Positions 1 to 7,713 of a DNA stretch of 37,339 nucleotides are shown piece after piece; the first letter of the stretch is position 1, and the number at the start of each line of letters is the position of its first letter. A program made the translations under genes and the position numbers. The notes beneath the pieces are model-generated. The model was given only the letters and a program-made list of their open reading frames with translations. It did no database searches and was not told where the DNA came from. The DNA is from Firmicutes bacterium CAG:124 (GTDB lineage: Bacteria > Bacillota > Clostridia > Oscillospirales > Oscillospiraceae), in assembly GCA_000432135.1 (NCBI GenBank), contig HF990638.1:1-37339 (forward strand), read 5' to 3'.

Positions 1-55
1 GATGCGGTATACTTGCCGTACCGTACCGGCTTGCCCCACAGAAAAGGAGGTTACA

Positions 56-1858
56 ATGGCAAGCCAGAAGCAACAATATACGATTCTCTACGGGCGGCTC
101 AGCCAGGAGGACGAGCGTGCCGGAGAGTCAAACAGCATCCAGCATCAGCGGGATCTGTTAGAAAAATACGCACGGGATAAAGGCTTTGAAAACACGCTCT
201 TTCTTGCGGACGACGGATATTCCGGAACGAATTTTGAACGTCCGAGTTGGAAAAAGATCGTGGAAATGATCGAATTAGAAAAATTCGCACGGGATAAAGG
301 CTTTGAAAACACACTTTTTCTTGCGGATGACGGGTATTCCGGAACAAATTTTGATCGCCCCAGCTGGAAGAAGATCATAGAAATGATCGAAGCTGGTGAG
401 GTGTCTACCCTGATCGTTAAAGACACATCACGCCTTGGCCGCGAGTACCTGCAGGTCGGTTCCTACATGGAAATTTATTTCCCGCAGAAGAACGTGCGGT
501 TCATTGCAGTCAACGACGGCGTAGATTCTGCGGTGGAAAGCAGCAATGATTTTAACCCCATCCGCAACTGGGCGAACGAACTGCACGCAAAGGACACGAG
601 CCGGAAGGTTCGCGCCGTGAAAAAGCTGCAGGCTGAACGCGGCGAATGGCTCGGAGGCCGTCCACCCTATGGGTACCGAAAATCCGAAACTACGGAAAAC
701 CATCTTGAGCCCGACCCGGAAGCGGCAGAGGTTGTGCGGCAGATTTTTACCCTCTGTGCTGCTGGGAAAGGTCCGAGCCAAATCGCGCGGATTCTGACGG
801 AACGGAATATTCTGACACCTGCAAATTACTACTTTCAGAAGGCCGGAAAAACGCACAAGGGGTGCGATGCGCTGCATCCGTGTACGTGGTCTGGTACGAC
901 GGTCAGTGATATTCTCAAAAACGTCATGTATCTGGGCCATACGGTTGGCCTGCGGCGGACGACCATTTCCTACAAGAATAAAACACGGATCGACCGGCCG
1001 GAAAGCGAACAGTGTCTGGTAAAAAATACGCACCAGCCGCTCATCTCGCAGGAGCAGTGGGAGATCGTGCAGGAGGTTCGGCAGCACAAGAAGCGCACAG
1101 CAAAGCACATGGATGAACCGAACATTTTCTCAGGGCTGGTGTTCTGCGCAGACTGCGGAAAACCGCTGGTGCTGCACAGAGCCAGCACCATGAAGAAGGT
1201 GGAGTACAACTTCAAGTGCTATACCTACGGCAAGAAGGGCAAAACCGCCTGTACTGCTCACCATATCCGGGAGTGTGAACTCACGCAGATCGTTCTGGAT
1301 GATCTCCGACGGGTCACACATTTCGCCCGAATGAAGGAGCGGCAATTCGCGGCGCATATCAACCAGAAAAACAGCGCGGAACTGCGGCAAGAGATGAACC
1401 GTGTCCTCCGTGAACTGGACGCGATGAAAAAGCGAAGCGCAGAGCTGTCCAAGCTGTTTAAACGACTCTATGAAGACAATGTTCTTGGGCGCGTGACCGA
1501 CGAGCAGTACCGGATGCTCTCTGGCGATTACTCGGACGAGCAGCGTATGCTGGAGGAACAGATCCCGCAGAAAGGGCAACGTCTGGCACAGCTTCAGGCG
1601 CGCGAAGCAAACGTGGATGCGTTCATTGAAAAGGAAAAGCAGTATACAACGATTGACACGCTGACGCCCGAACTGCTGCGGCTGTTCATCCGGCGCATTG
1701 AGGTCGGTGAACGGGAAACAAAATACTCCCGCAATTCCAGCCAGTCTGTCCGCATCATTTACCGGGACATCGGCACAGTGGACAGTGCCATGCAGCCGGA
1801 TGAGAAACAGCCGAAGCTGCTCCCGCCGCTCAGCGAGGTCATTCCGTGCCCGGCATAA
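56..1858 (+). CDS. Large serine recombinase (TndX/Tn4451-type) with internal duplication
   Basis: Site-specific recombinase of the large serine family that excises and integrates mobile elements. The ATG at 56 is chosen because AAAAGGAGG lies 5 bases upstream; an open frame continues further 5' without a ribosome site. The resolvase domain starts at once, with the Tyr-Gly-Arg-Leu-Ser motif giving Ser16 as the likely nucleophile. It is followed by the Recombinase domain (GGRPPYGYRK near residue 200), a zinc beta-ribbon (FCADCGKP), a coiled-coil and a C-terminal DUF4368-like segment. The 600 residues are slightly longer than usual because residues 35-73 are repeated as 74-112 inside the catalytic domain. 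No relaxase or other transfer genes follow, so the protein may be a stranded remnant of an integrative element. Activity is doubtful because of the duplication. Family assignment is firm. Confidence 0.93.
   Translation: MASQKQQYTILYGRLSQEDERAGESNSIQHQRDLLEKYARDKGFENTLFLADDGYSGTNFERPSWKKIVEMIELEKFARDKGFENTLFLADDGYSGTNFDRPSWKKIIEMIEAGEVSTLIVKDTSRLGREYLQVGSYMEIYFPQKNVRFIAVNDGVDSAVESSNDFNPIRNWANELHAKDTSRKVRAVKKLQAERGEWLGGRPPYGYRKSETTENHLEPDPEAAEVVRQIFTLCAAGKGPSQIARILTERNILTPANYYFQKAGKTHKGCDALHPCTWSGTTVSDILKNVMYLGHTVGLRRTTISYKNKTRIDRPESEQCLVKNTHQPLISQEQWEIVQEVRQHKKRTAKHMDEPNIFSGLVFCADCGKPLVLHRASTMKKVEYNFKCYTYGKKGKTACTAHHIRECELTQIVLDDLRRVTHFARMKERQFAAHINQKNSAELRQEMNRVLRELDAMKKRSAELSKLFKRLYEDNVLGRVTDEQYRMLSGDYSDEQRMLEEQIPQKGQRLAQLQAREANVDAFIEKEKQYTTIDTLTPELLRLFIRRIEVGERETKYSRNSSQSVRIIYRDIGTVDSAMQPDEKQPKLLPPLSEVIPCPA
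158..391 (+). repeat. Tandem 117-bp in-frame duplication inside the recombinase gene
   Basis: Two head-to-tail copies (158-274 and 275-391) of 39 codons. By hand count they differ at 13 of 117 bases but at only 3 of 39 residues (Tyr/Phe, Glu/Asp, Val/Ile), so most differences are synonymous. That does not look like fresh replication slippage; it fits an unequal crossover between two diverged recombinase genes, or an old duplication under constraint. Confidence 0.95.
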
Positions 1859-1873
1859 GACGGCAAAAAGAAT

Positions 1874-1899
1874 GAGGGAGCGGATACCTCCGCTCCCTC
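1874..1899 (-). terminator. Intrinsic terminator, minus strand
   Basis: A perfect 10-bp stem (GAGGGAGCGG, loop 1884-1889, CCGCTCCCTC). Read on the minus strand it is followed by ATTCTTTTTG, a usable U tract. It would end the decayed minus-strand gene upstream; on the plus strand there is no U run, but the hairpin lies just after the recombinase stop. Confidence 0.6.
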
Positions 1900-1929
1900 G
1901 CATGGGGGTGACAGGTTGTGTCCCGATAA

Positions 1930-2230
1930 AGGGGAATAGCACGATTTCGAGGATTTTTTCTTTTTGTATCAAGAAAACCGCTATCGGTGCGGATGAGAAC
2001 ACTGCCCTTGATGTTTCTCCGGCGGAGCGAGGAGTTTGCCTCTGCCGTGCATGTAGTCTGCGCCGGCCATGGCCTGAACATAGAGCAGCGCCCATTGTAT
2101 GTTCCCATCTGGACGACCCTTGCGGCATCGTCATAGTCCCTGAAATCTGCAGCCTTGCGGGTAGTCGTATTTGCCGCCGACGCGGATACTGCCGCGAGAA
2201 ATAATGCGAGGATTCGCGACTTTTCTTCAC
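1930..2230 (-). pseudogene. Decayed secreted SLH-domain protein fragment
   Basis: A GTG at 2230 sits behind a good AGGAGGG site (2238-2244) and opens MKKSR. Joining the three minus-strand frames with small shifts gives a signal peptide (ILALFLAAVSASAANTTT), then an SLH-like segment (ADFRDYDDA, then WALLYVQAMAGADYMHGRG, then LLAPPEK). At least two frameshifts are needed, one around codon 6 and one after YDDA, and no single frame is coherent. The order signal peptide then SLH matches short surface-anchored proteins of this lineage. The downstream boundary is uncertain; recognisable similarity stops near 1990. This is read from hand translation, not from a search. Confidence 0.55.
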
Positions 2231-2252
2231 GTTGAATCCCTCCTAGAATTTA

Positions 2253-2276
2253 AGGGGAACGCTTGCGCGTTCCCCT
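2253..2276 (-). terminator. Hairpin downstream of the serpin gene
   Basis: A perfect 10-bp stem with a TTGC tetraloop (AGGGGAACGC and GCGTTCCCCT). On the minus strand it is followed by TTAAATTC, a weak U tract. It lies about 90 bases past the serpin stop and upstream of the SLH remnant, so it most likely ends the serpin transcript. Confidence 0.5.
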
Positions 2277-2367
2277 GTGCGATAGGCGATTGCACGGCTT
2301 GCCATCAGGCAGACAGTCTCAGAAATTACGATATGGAGTCTTCCTCAGCGGCGTACAGCCGGTTCCA

Positions 2368-3759
2368 TCAACCGGGCTGGTTGACCAGTCCCACAAACAG
2401 CGGCAGTCCGTCAATTCCCGTGATCGCGAAGACAAACGGCTTATCGAGCGTGAAATCGATCTCATCCTCCGGCCCCATCATCGCAGTCGCCTCGACACCA
2501 AGGATGGTATAGGCCGCTGCCTCGCATCCGTCCTCGTCGATCTTCACGCGCGCGGCGTGCTTGGCCTGCGTCAGCTCCAGCGAGTCGTTTGCGGTCGTGA
2601 GCGGCGTGAAATCAGATTTTGTGCCGTCCATCACGTCCGTCATGCCGAGCTGTGCCAGTGTGTCCAGAATGTCCAGATCGGACGAAACGTCAAATTTCGG
2701 CAGGCTCAGATTGACCCGCGCACGCTGCGTCTGCGACCAATTGCCGTTTGCCAACAGGAGGCCCAACGCGTCCTTGTTTTGCAGCAGCTCCGCCGCATCC
2801 ACGCCCTCGTCCGGCTTCAGCAGCCACATCCGGCCGCTGTTTTCCAGTGAAAGCCCGATGGCCGAGAAGCCGTCGCCGTAATATACCGTGTTAGAATCGC
2901 TGCTGTGCATGAAATCGGCGGTCACATCGCCGTCCGGCGCGTGAAACACGTCCTGCGTCGTGGCAGAGCCGGAAAATTTGTCGCTCCATGACGCACGGTA
3001 ATAGATCGTCGACACCAGCGCCAGCACCGTCGCGGGCGCAAGCTCCAGTCCGCTTGCCTGCTCGGTCAGCAGATTTCCGGTATGCTCGTTGATCCAGTCG
3101 CGCAGCATATTGTTGTACGCGTCAGTGCCCATTTCCCCGGAAAACGCGGAAGCATAGAATTCTTCTCCCAGCTTTTGCAGAGTTTCTTCATTGTAGGAGT
3201 ATTCATCCCGCAGCCAGATCGAGTTTGCAAGCACGCTGGTCACGATCCCGTCGTCCCAGCTGTTTTCCGTCCAGAGCTGCGCGGTCTGCTTTTGAAGCAG
3301 CTCCAGAGACTCCGCGCCCAGCGCGTCCAGAATCTGCTGCCGCGTCTGGCCGTCCGTCACGGCGGCCAGCATGGAAAGCGCCATGTAGATATTCAGCGGC
3401 GAGCATACGCGGTTTTCCTTACCCGCGTCCTGCATCAGGGCCGGAATGCTGGTTGTGAACCAGTGCGTCATGGCGGCGGGGTCGGTCATATCCGCGGTCT
3501 TTTCCTGATAGCTTTCCCACCACGCGTCCCAGTCCTCGTCGTACTTTTCAGAGTCAAAGTTACCATTGCTGGCTGTATACTTCGCCTCGTTCGGATACTG
3601 CGCCATGGCAGCCTCCACCGGTGCGGCCAGCTGCTGCGTCGTCTGGTCGCTGATGCAGTCCGGCTGTTCCTCCGCTGCCGGGGTATCCGGAGCAGCTGCG
3701 CAGGCCGCCAGCGAGAACGCGCACGCGGCTGCAAGTAAAATCGCAAGAAGCTTTTTCAT
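2368..3759 (-). CDS. Lipoprotein serpin (serine protease inhibitor)
   Basis: Suicide inhibitor of serine (or cysteine) proteases, anchored outside the cell. The ATG at 3759 is preceded by AAAGGAGAG at 7 bases, so the 7 codons open upstream are left out. The N-terminus is a lipoprotein signal with lipobox LAAC (Cys20). The serpin fold then runs to the C-terminus, ending in the family signature DKPFVFAI and GLPLFVGLVNQP. The reactive loop keeps the inhibitory hinge (EDGCEAAAY), meaning Gly at P15 and small residues at P12-P10. Aligning by eye to alpha-1-antitrypsin places P1 near the Thr of VEATAMM, which would suggest an elastase-like target, but the bond cannot be fixed this way. Gut bacterial serpins such as siropins are known to block host proteases. 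It is a single-gene unit facing away from the GH13 gene. Confidence 0.93.
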   Translation of the reverse strand: MKKLLAILLAAACAFSLAACAAAPDTPAAEEQPDCISDQTTQQLAAPVEAAMAQYPNEAKYTASNGNFDSEKYDEDWDAWWESYQEKTADMTDPAAMTHWFTTSIPALMQDAGKENRVCSPLNIYMALSMLAAVTDGQTRQQILDALGAESLELLQKQTAQLWTENSWDDGIVTSVLANSIWLRDEYSYNEETLQKLGEEFYASAFSGEMGTDAYNNMLRDWINEHTGNLLTEQASGLELAPATVLALVSTIYYRASWSDKFSGSATTQDVFHAPDGDVTADFMHSSDSNTVYYGDGFSAIGLSLENSGRMWLLKPDEGVDAAELLQNKDALGLLLANGNWSQTQRARVNLSLPKFDVSSDLDILDTLAQLGMTDVMDGTKSDFTPLTTANDSLELTQAKHAARVKIDEDGCEAAAYTILGVEATAMMGPEDEIDFTLDKPFVFAITGIDGLPLFVGLVNQPG

Positions 3760-3862
3760 GAATGATCTCTCCTTTATCATAAAATGTGATCTGGTGATCT
3801 GCTTTTACAGACGCAGAAAAACGGTAGAAGTTGCACCCGCCGATTTTATGAATTTTGCCGAC

Positions 3863-3890
3863 TTGCCTTTTTCCATGATTTGTGTACAAT
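3863..3890 (+). promoter_or_regulatory. Sigma-A promoter for the GH13 gene
   Basis: TTGCCT (3863-3868), a 16-base spacer, then TACAAT (3885-3890), 35 bases before the start codon. Confidence 0.6.
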
Positions 3891-3924
3891 ACAGATATAG
3901 AAATATTGTTTGGGAGGCTGTTTT

Positions 3925-5205
3925 ATGGCTGTCGATACCGAAAAGACCCTGCGCAATCAGGTCTTGTATTCCATCTATGTCCGCAATTATTCCGAAGCGG
4001 GCACCTTCGCTGCCGTGCAGGCGGACCTCGACCGCATCAAGGCGCTCGGCACGGACATCATCTGGCTGCTGCCCATTCACCCGACCGGCGAAAAGCACCG
4101 CAAGGGCACGCTCGGCAGCCCCTACGCCATCCGCGATTACCGCGCCGTGAACCCCGAATTCGGCACGTTGGATGATTTCCGGCATCTGGTCGACGCCATC
4201 CACGACCGGGGCATGAAGTGCATCATCGATGTAGTCTATAACCACACGTCGCCCGATTCCTGGCTGGCAGAGCACCACCCCGAATGGTTCTTCCACAAGC
4301 CGGACGGCTCGCTCGGCAACCGCTTCGGCGACTGGTGGGACGTGGCTGATCTGGATTACAGCCACAAAGAGCTGTGGGAGTACCAGATCGAAACGCTCAA
4401 ATACTGGGCGCGCCTCGTCGACGGCTTCCGCTGCGACGTTGCGCCGCTTGTCCCGCTGGAGTTCTGGAAGCAGGCGAGGGAAGAGGTGGCCGCCGTCCGT
4501 CCCGGCTGCTTCTGGCTGTGCGAATCGGTCGAGCGCGGCTTCCATGTCGCCGCCCGCGCACAGGGCTTCGCAAGCCTGTCTGACGCCGAGCTCTATCAGG
4601 CGTTCGACGCGGGCTATGATTACGACGTCTATCCCTATTTCCGCGACTATCTGGAGGGCAGGATCAGCCTGACGCAGTACGCCGACCGGCTCGACGCGCA
4701 GGAATGGCTCTATCCCGATAACTACGTCAAGCTCCGCTTCCTCGAAAACCATGACCGCGCCCGCGCGGCCCATATCCTGCCGGACGAGAAAATGCGCCGG
4801 AACTGGACGGCGTTCCTGTTCTTCCAGCGTGGTCTGACACTTGTTTACAACGGACAGGAGGCCGACTGCACGCACGTTCCGTCGCTGTTCGACAAGGACC
4901 CCATCAACTGGAACACCGGCCGCGACCAGTCCGCGTTCCTTGCACATCTGGCCAAGCTGAAGCGCGACCCGATCTTCGCGGAGGGCAGCTATACCCTCAC
5001 AGCCCTGCCGCATGACGTGCTGCTTGCCGTATATGAAAAGGACGGCCGGCGCATGGCCGGTCTGTTCAGCCTGCGCGGCGAGTCGGCGCTTGTCCGCTTC
5101 CCCGCGCCGAACGGCGTGTACCAGAACTGCATCGACGGCAGCCCTGTTGAGATCTATGAGGAGCAGCTTGCCATAGGCGGCGAGCCCATCGTGCTCTCCC
5201 TCTGA
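3925..5205 (+). CDS. GH13 alpha-amylase-family glycosidase
   Basis: Cytoplasmic retaining glycosidase or transglycosidase acting on alpha-glucans; no signal peptide. The ATG at 3925 follows GGGAGG (3911-3916) by 8 bases; a TTG five codons upstream would overlap that site. All four conserved GH13 regions are present: DVVYNH (residues 102-107), GFRCDVA with nucleophile Asp171, CESVE with acid/base Glu200, and ENHD with Asp277. At 426 residues it is compact, essentially a barrel with a short C-terminal beta domain and no carbohydrate-binding module. Exact substrate cannot be read from the sequence; such small enzymes are usually maltodextrin-active. It is followed after 74 bases by the PspC gene, possibly on the same transcript. 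Confidence 0.93.
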   Translation: MAVDTEKTLRNQVLYSIYVRNYSEAGTFAAVQADLDRIKALGTDIIWLLPIHPTGEKHRKGTLGSPYAIRDYRAVNPEFGTLDDFRHLVDAIHDRGMKCIIDVVYNHTSPDSWLAEHHPEWFFHKPDGSLGNRFGDWWDVADLDYSHKELWEYQIETLKYWARLVDGFRCDVAPLVPLEFWKQAREEVAAVRPGCFWLCESVERGFHVAARAQGFASLSDAELYQAFDAGYDYDVYPYFRDYLEGRISLTQYADRLDAQEWLYPDNYVKLRFLENHDRARAAHILPDEKMRRNWTAFLFFQRGLTLVYNGQEADCTHVPSLFDKDPINWNTGRDQSAFLAHLAKLKRDPIFAEGSYTLTALPHDVLLAVYEKDGRRMAGLFSLRGESALVRFPAPNGVYQNCIDGSPVEIYEEQLAIGGEPIVLSL

Positions 5206-5279
5206 AAATTTTTCCGTCTCCGGGAACAATCGGCGCGCCGCGCCGTCTAACCAATATCAATGAAACGGAGGAACTTCTC

Positions 5280-5465
5280 ATGAAGAAACTGTATAAAAGC
5301 AATAACCGAATGATCTGCGGCGTCTGCGCCGGCATTGCCGAGTATCTCGGCATCGATCCCACCGTCGTCCGCCTCATCTGGGCGGCCCTCGGCCTGACCG
5401 GCACGGGCATTCTGCTCTACATCATCGCCGCTCTCGTCATGCCCGAAAACATGGATGTGATGTAA
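5280..5465 (+). CDS. Small PspC-domain membrane protein
   Basis: A 61-residue protein that is almost only a PspC domain. The basic N-terminus with the motif MICGVCAGIAEYLGIDPTVVR is followed by one hydrophobic helix (LIWAALGLTGTGILLYIIAALV) and a short MPE tail. The ribosome site GGAGG lies 8 bases before the ATG. PspC domains occur in envelope-stress proteins; stand-alone versions of this size are common in Bacillota and their role is not well defined. No PspA or LiaS-like partner is nearby, so no envelope-stress function is claimed from context. Confidence 0.9.
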   Translation: MKKLYKSNNRMICGVCAGIAEYLGIDPTVVRLIWAALGLTGTGILLYIIAALVMPENMDVM

Positions 5466-5518
5466 GCTGGGTTATTCCAAAGGCTCCCCTTTATCCAAAG
5501 GAGGCTTTTGTGCACGTA

Positions 5519-5552
5519 AAACCGCTCCCACGGATGGCCCGGGGAGCGGTTT
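5519..5552. terminator. Bidirectional intrinsic terminator
   Basis: An 11-bp stem (AAACCGCTCCC and GGGAGCGGTTT) around a 12-base loop, lying between the converging PspC and symporter genes. On the minus strand it continues with TTTTA, on the plus strand with TTTGTTGT. An imperfect second pairing lies just upstream at 5480-5506. Confidence 0.7.
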
Positions 5553-5568
5553 GTTGTCAGACTTGTTG

Positions 5569-6819
5569 TTATTTTGCAGCCTTGGCAGCTTTCTTGGCGG
5601 CCTTCTCACGCTCAAGGCGGGAGATGAACAGCGCGCAGGTCGCGTCGCCGGTGATGTTCAGCGTCGTGCGGCCCATGTCGAAGATCTTGTCAACGCCCGC
5701 GATGATCGCGATGCCCTCGACCGGCAGACCGACCTGGGTCAGAACCATCGCCAGCATGATCATGCCGGCACCGGAAACGCCGGCCGTGCCGACGGAGGCG
5801 AGGGTCGCAGTCAGAACGATCATGGCCATGTCGCCGAGCGTCAGCTGAACGCCATAGCAGCAGGCGATGAAGACTGCGCAGACAGCCTGATAAATGGCCG
5901 TGCCGTCCATGTTGATCGTCGCGCCAAGCGGCAGGACGAAGGAGCTGACCTCAGGCTCCGCACCCATCTTGTTGCAGCACTCGATGTTGACGGGCAGCGT
6001 CGCGTTGGAGGATGTGGTGGTGAATGCGGTGATCATGGCCGGGGCGATGCCCTTGAAGAATGCAAGCGGGCTCATCTTGGCGAGGAACTTGACGGACAGG
6101 CCGTAGACAACGACAACATGGACAATGTAGCCGATGTAGGCAACGCCGATGATGAGTGCCAGCTTGCCAATGATGTCAGCGCCATTGACGGCGACAACAT
6201 TGGCCATGAGGCAGAAGACACCGATCGGGGTGAACTTGATGATCATCATCATGATCTGCATGATGACTTCTTCGCCGCAGTTGATGAGCTCCGCGATCTT
6301 CTGGCCCTTTTCGCCAGCGGCCAGAACGCCCGCGCCGAGGAAAATGGCGGTGACGATGACCGGCAGCATGTCGGAGGAGACCATCGGCTGGAGCAGGTTG
6401 GACGGGAAGATGTTCACGATGACCTGCATGACGGACGGGGCTTCCTTCGCCTCATATTCCAGCGCGCCCAAATCTGCGGACGGCAGCGGGGTGAAGCTGC
6501 CCTTGAAGAGATTGACCAGCACGAGGCCGATAACGACGGCCAGCGCGGTCGTAATCATGTAATACACGAAGGTCTTCAGGCCGACGGAACCGACGCGCTT
6601 GAGGTCCTTCAGGCTGATGACGCCGTCAGCGATCGAGAACAGGACGACCGGGACGACCAGGAACTTCAGCAGGTTGACGTAGATCGTTCCGATGGGCTTG
6701 ATCCACTCCGTGGTGAAATCGCCGAGACCGGCGAACGCGAAGATGAGACCGGCGGCAATACCGGCAAGCATGCCGATAAATATCCATGCCGGCAGACTGA
6801 GTTTCTTCTTTTCTTTCAT
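5569..6819 (-). CDS. Dicarboxylate/amino acid:cation symporter (DAACS family)
   Basis: Secondary transporter of the GltP/DctA fold that brings in acidic amino acids or C4-dicarboxylates with sodium or protons. The ATG at 6819 follows AAAGGAGA by 5 bases; ten further open codons upstream are rejected. The 416-residue protein has the family hallmarks: the serine-containing re-entrant loop (TTSSNATLPV), the PLGATINMDGTA motif of TM7, and the substrate-site ITGDATCALF near the C-terminus. The substrate cannot be decided from these motifs. It is a single-gene unit with its own promoter (6866-6894) and a terminator at 5519-5552. Confidence 0.93.
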   Translation of the reverse strand: MKEKKKLSLPAWIFIGMLAGIAAGLIFAFAGLGDFTTEWIKPIGTIYVNLLKFLVVPVVLFSIADGVISLKDLKRVGSVGLKTFVYYMITTALAVVIGLVLVNLFKGSFTPLPSADLGALEYEAKEAPSVMQVIVNIFPSNLLQPMVSSDMLPVIVTAIFLGAGVLAAGEKGQKIAELINCGEEVIMQIMMMIIKFTPIGVFCLMANVVAVNGADIIGKLALIIGVAYIGYIVHVVVVYGLSVKFLAKMSPLAFFKGIAPAMITAFTTTSSNATLPVNIECCNKMGAEPEVSSFVLPLGATINMDGTAIYQAVCAVFIACCYGVQLTLGDMAMIVLTATLASVGTAGVSGAGMIMLAMVLTQVGLPVEGIAIIAGVDKIFDMGRTTLNITGDATCALFISRLEREKAAKKAAKAAK

Positions 6820-6865
6820 ACAGATCTCCTTTTCTTTTTTTGAGGACATTCCTCAGACTGCATTT

Positions 6866-6894
6866 AATATACCATAAAACGGATAGGCGGTAAA
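6866..6894 (-). promoter_or_regulatory. Promoter of the DAACS symporter gene
   Basis: On the minus strand TTTACC, a 17-base spacer, then TATATT. The -35 is weak (4 of 6), which fits an activated promoter. Confidence 0.45.
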
Positions 6895-6910
6895 GGCAAT
6901 CTGCTCAATC

Positions 6911-6927
6911 TTAACGAAATCTTAACA
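6911..6927 (+). promoter_or_regulatory. Direct repeat resembling a PhoP/OmpR-type box
   Basis: TTAACG, 5 bases, TTAACA: an 11-bp-phased direct repeat immediately upstream of the symporter -35. This spacing is known for OmpR-family regulators such as PhoP. Functional assignment is inference. Confidence 0.35.
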
Positions 6928-6962
6928 CCATAAATCAGGCATAATGCACAAAACATACAGAA

Positions 6963-6999
6963 ATAGCAGGAAGCGCGCACGCTGCGCGCTTCCTGCTAT
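6963..6999 (-). terminator. Terminator of the OadG gene
   Basis: A perfect 16-bp stem (5' arm 6963-6978, loop ACGCT, 3' arm 6984-6999) directly after the OadG stop codon. The U tract is interrupted on both strands, but the stem is very stable. Confidence 0.65.
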
Positions 7000-7013
7000 G
7001 TAAAAAACAACGG

Positions 7014-7364
7014 TCAGTCTTTGACTTCGCGGATGGAGATGAAGCGAAGCTGGTTGAGGGGCTTGCCAGTCCTGTCTGCAACGATGGCCATGAGCATGGC
7101 GGCGGTCTTGTCGGGGACGTCGTGCAGCGCGATCTTACCGGCGGAGCCGGGCGCGGGCGCGTTCGGCACGGCGGGAGCAGCAGACGCGGCCGCGGGAGCA
7201 ACGGCAGGCGCAGCAGTATTCTTACGGTTGATGATCGCACCGGCGATCTTCGTGACGAACATCAGAAGAATGAGGCCGAAAAAGACGACGGCCATGCCGA
7301 GCACAACGATCAGGGCGGCGGTACCGATGGGGATCTTCTCCATGGCGGTATTGATCAGAAACAT
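7014..7364 (-). CDS. OadG-family (decarboxylase sodium pump gamma-type) small membrane protein
   Basis: A 116-residue protein with one N-terminal transmembrane helix (about residues 14-40, ending in VTKIAGAIINRKN), an Ala/Pro-rich flexible linker of about 30 residues, and a C-terminal domain ending in the basic, polar stretch RFISIREVKD. This is the layout of the gamma subunit of sodium-pumping oxaloacetate or methylmalonyl-CoA decarboxylases, which tethers the carboxyltransferase to the membrane subunit. Start ATG at 7364 has GAGGAGG at 8 bases. No alpha or beta subunit is adjacent, so it either serves a complex encoded elsewhere or has a separate role. Confidence 0.8.
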   Translation of the reverse strand: MFLINTAMEKIPIGTAALIVVLGMAVVFFGLILLMFVTKIAGAIINRKNTAAPAVAPAAASAAPAVPNAPAPGSAGKIALHDVPDKTAAMLMAIVADRTGKPLNQLRFISIREVKD

Positions 7365-7382
7365 AGTTCTTCCTCCTCACAG

Positions 7383-7419
7383 GGCGCCGAAGCGCCATGA
7401 TTTTTCAGGGCTTATTATA
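7383..7419 (-). promoter_or_regulatory. OadG leader: -10 element and UUCG hairpin
   Basis: On the minus strand TATAAT (7414-7419) lacks a clear -35. Just before the ribosome site the leader forms GGCGC-UUCG-GCGCC (7383-7396), an especially stable tetraloop hairpin that could protect the short mRNA or affect its translation. Confidence 0.4.
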
Positions 7420-7468
7420 CAGCAGGAGTACGTTAATTTGGCGTTAAAGAAGAAAACCAGAAAAGGGC

Positions 7469-7496
7469 TTGCAAAGCGGAAAAAATATGCTATAAT
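7469..7496 (+). promoter_or_regulatory. Sigma-A promoter of the orphan riboswitch RNA
   Basis: TTGCAA (7469-7474), a 16-base spacer and a perfect TATAAT (7491-7496). Transcription should begin near 7503, just upstream of the riboswitch fold, so the RNA has its own strong start. Confidence 0.8.
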
Positions 7497-7504
7497 ACAG
7501 GCAG

Positions 7505-7660
7505 GAAAGTAAACAAGGCGGGTCGGTTCGCCCGGCATGGAACGGATGCCGGAAGCGGAATGGGGTGCAAATCCCCGCGAGTGGGTCACTGTGATGCGCG
7601 CACGCCGCGCTCAGTCAGATACGTCAGAACCAGACCTGTGCTCCTGCCGTCACCGGGAGT
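7505..7660 (+). promoter_or_regulatory. Cobalamin riboswitch (no downstream coding gene)
   Basis: The conserved B12-riboswitch boxes occur in order: paired arms at 7517-7550, the GGAAGCGGAAT box, GGTGCAAATCC (7564-7574), GTCACTGTGA (7586-7594, holding the CACTGT box) and AGTCAGATAC (7613-7622). The aptamer binds adenosyl- or other cobalamins and normally represses uptake or synthesis genes. Here the next plus-strand element is an intrinsic terminator, and the next gene (7884-8960) lies on the opposite strand. A 7-bp helix of 7665-7671 with 7675-7681 would compete with the 5' arm of that terminator, as expected of an on/off switch. Confidence 0.88.
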
Positions 7661-7677
7661 CTATGGACGAATTTTTT

Positions 7678-7709
7678 GTCCGCACGGCTGGTGGCTGTGC
7701 GGACTTTTT
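7678..7709 (+). terminator. Riboswitch-controlled intrinsic terminator (T1)
   Basis: GTCCGCAC, an 11-base loop, GTGCGGAC, then TTTTT. It directly follows the cobalamin aptamer and is probably its expression platform. Confidence 0.85.
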
Positions 7710-7713
7710 GTCT

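Noticed and set aside
1..2240. An intact integrative conjugative element at the window start
   Set aside because: Only the recombinase is present on this side; no relaxase, coupling protein, excisionase or attachment-site pair is visible. The rest could lie upstream of the window.
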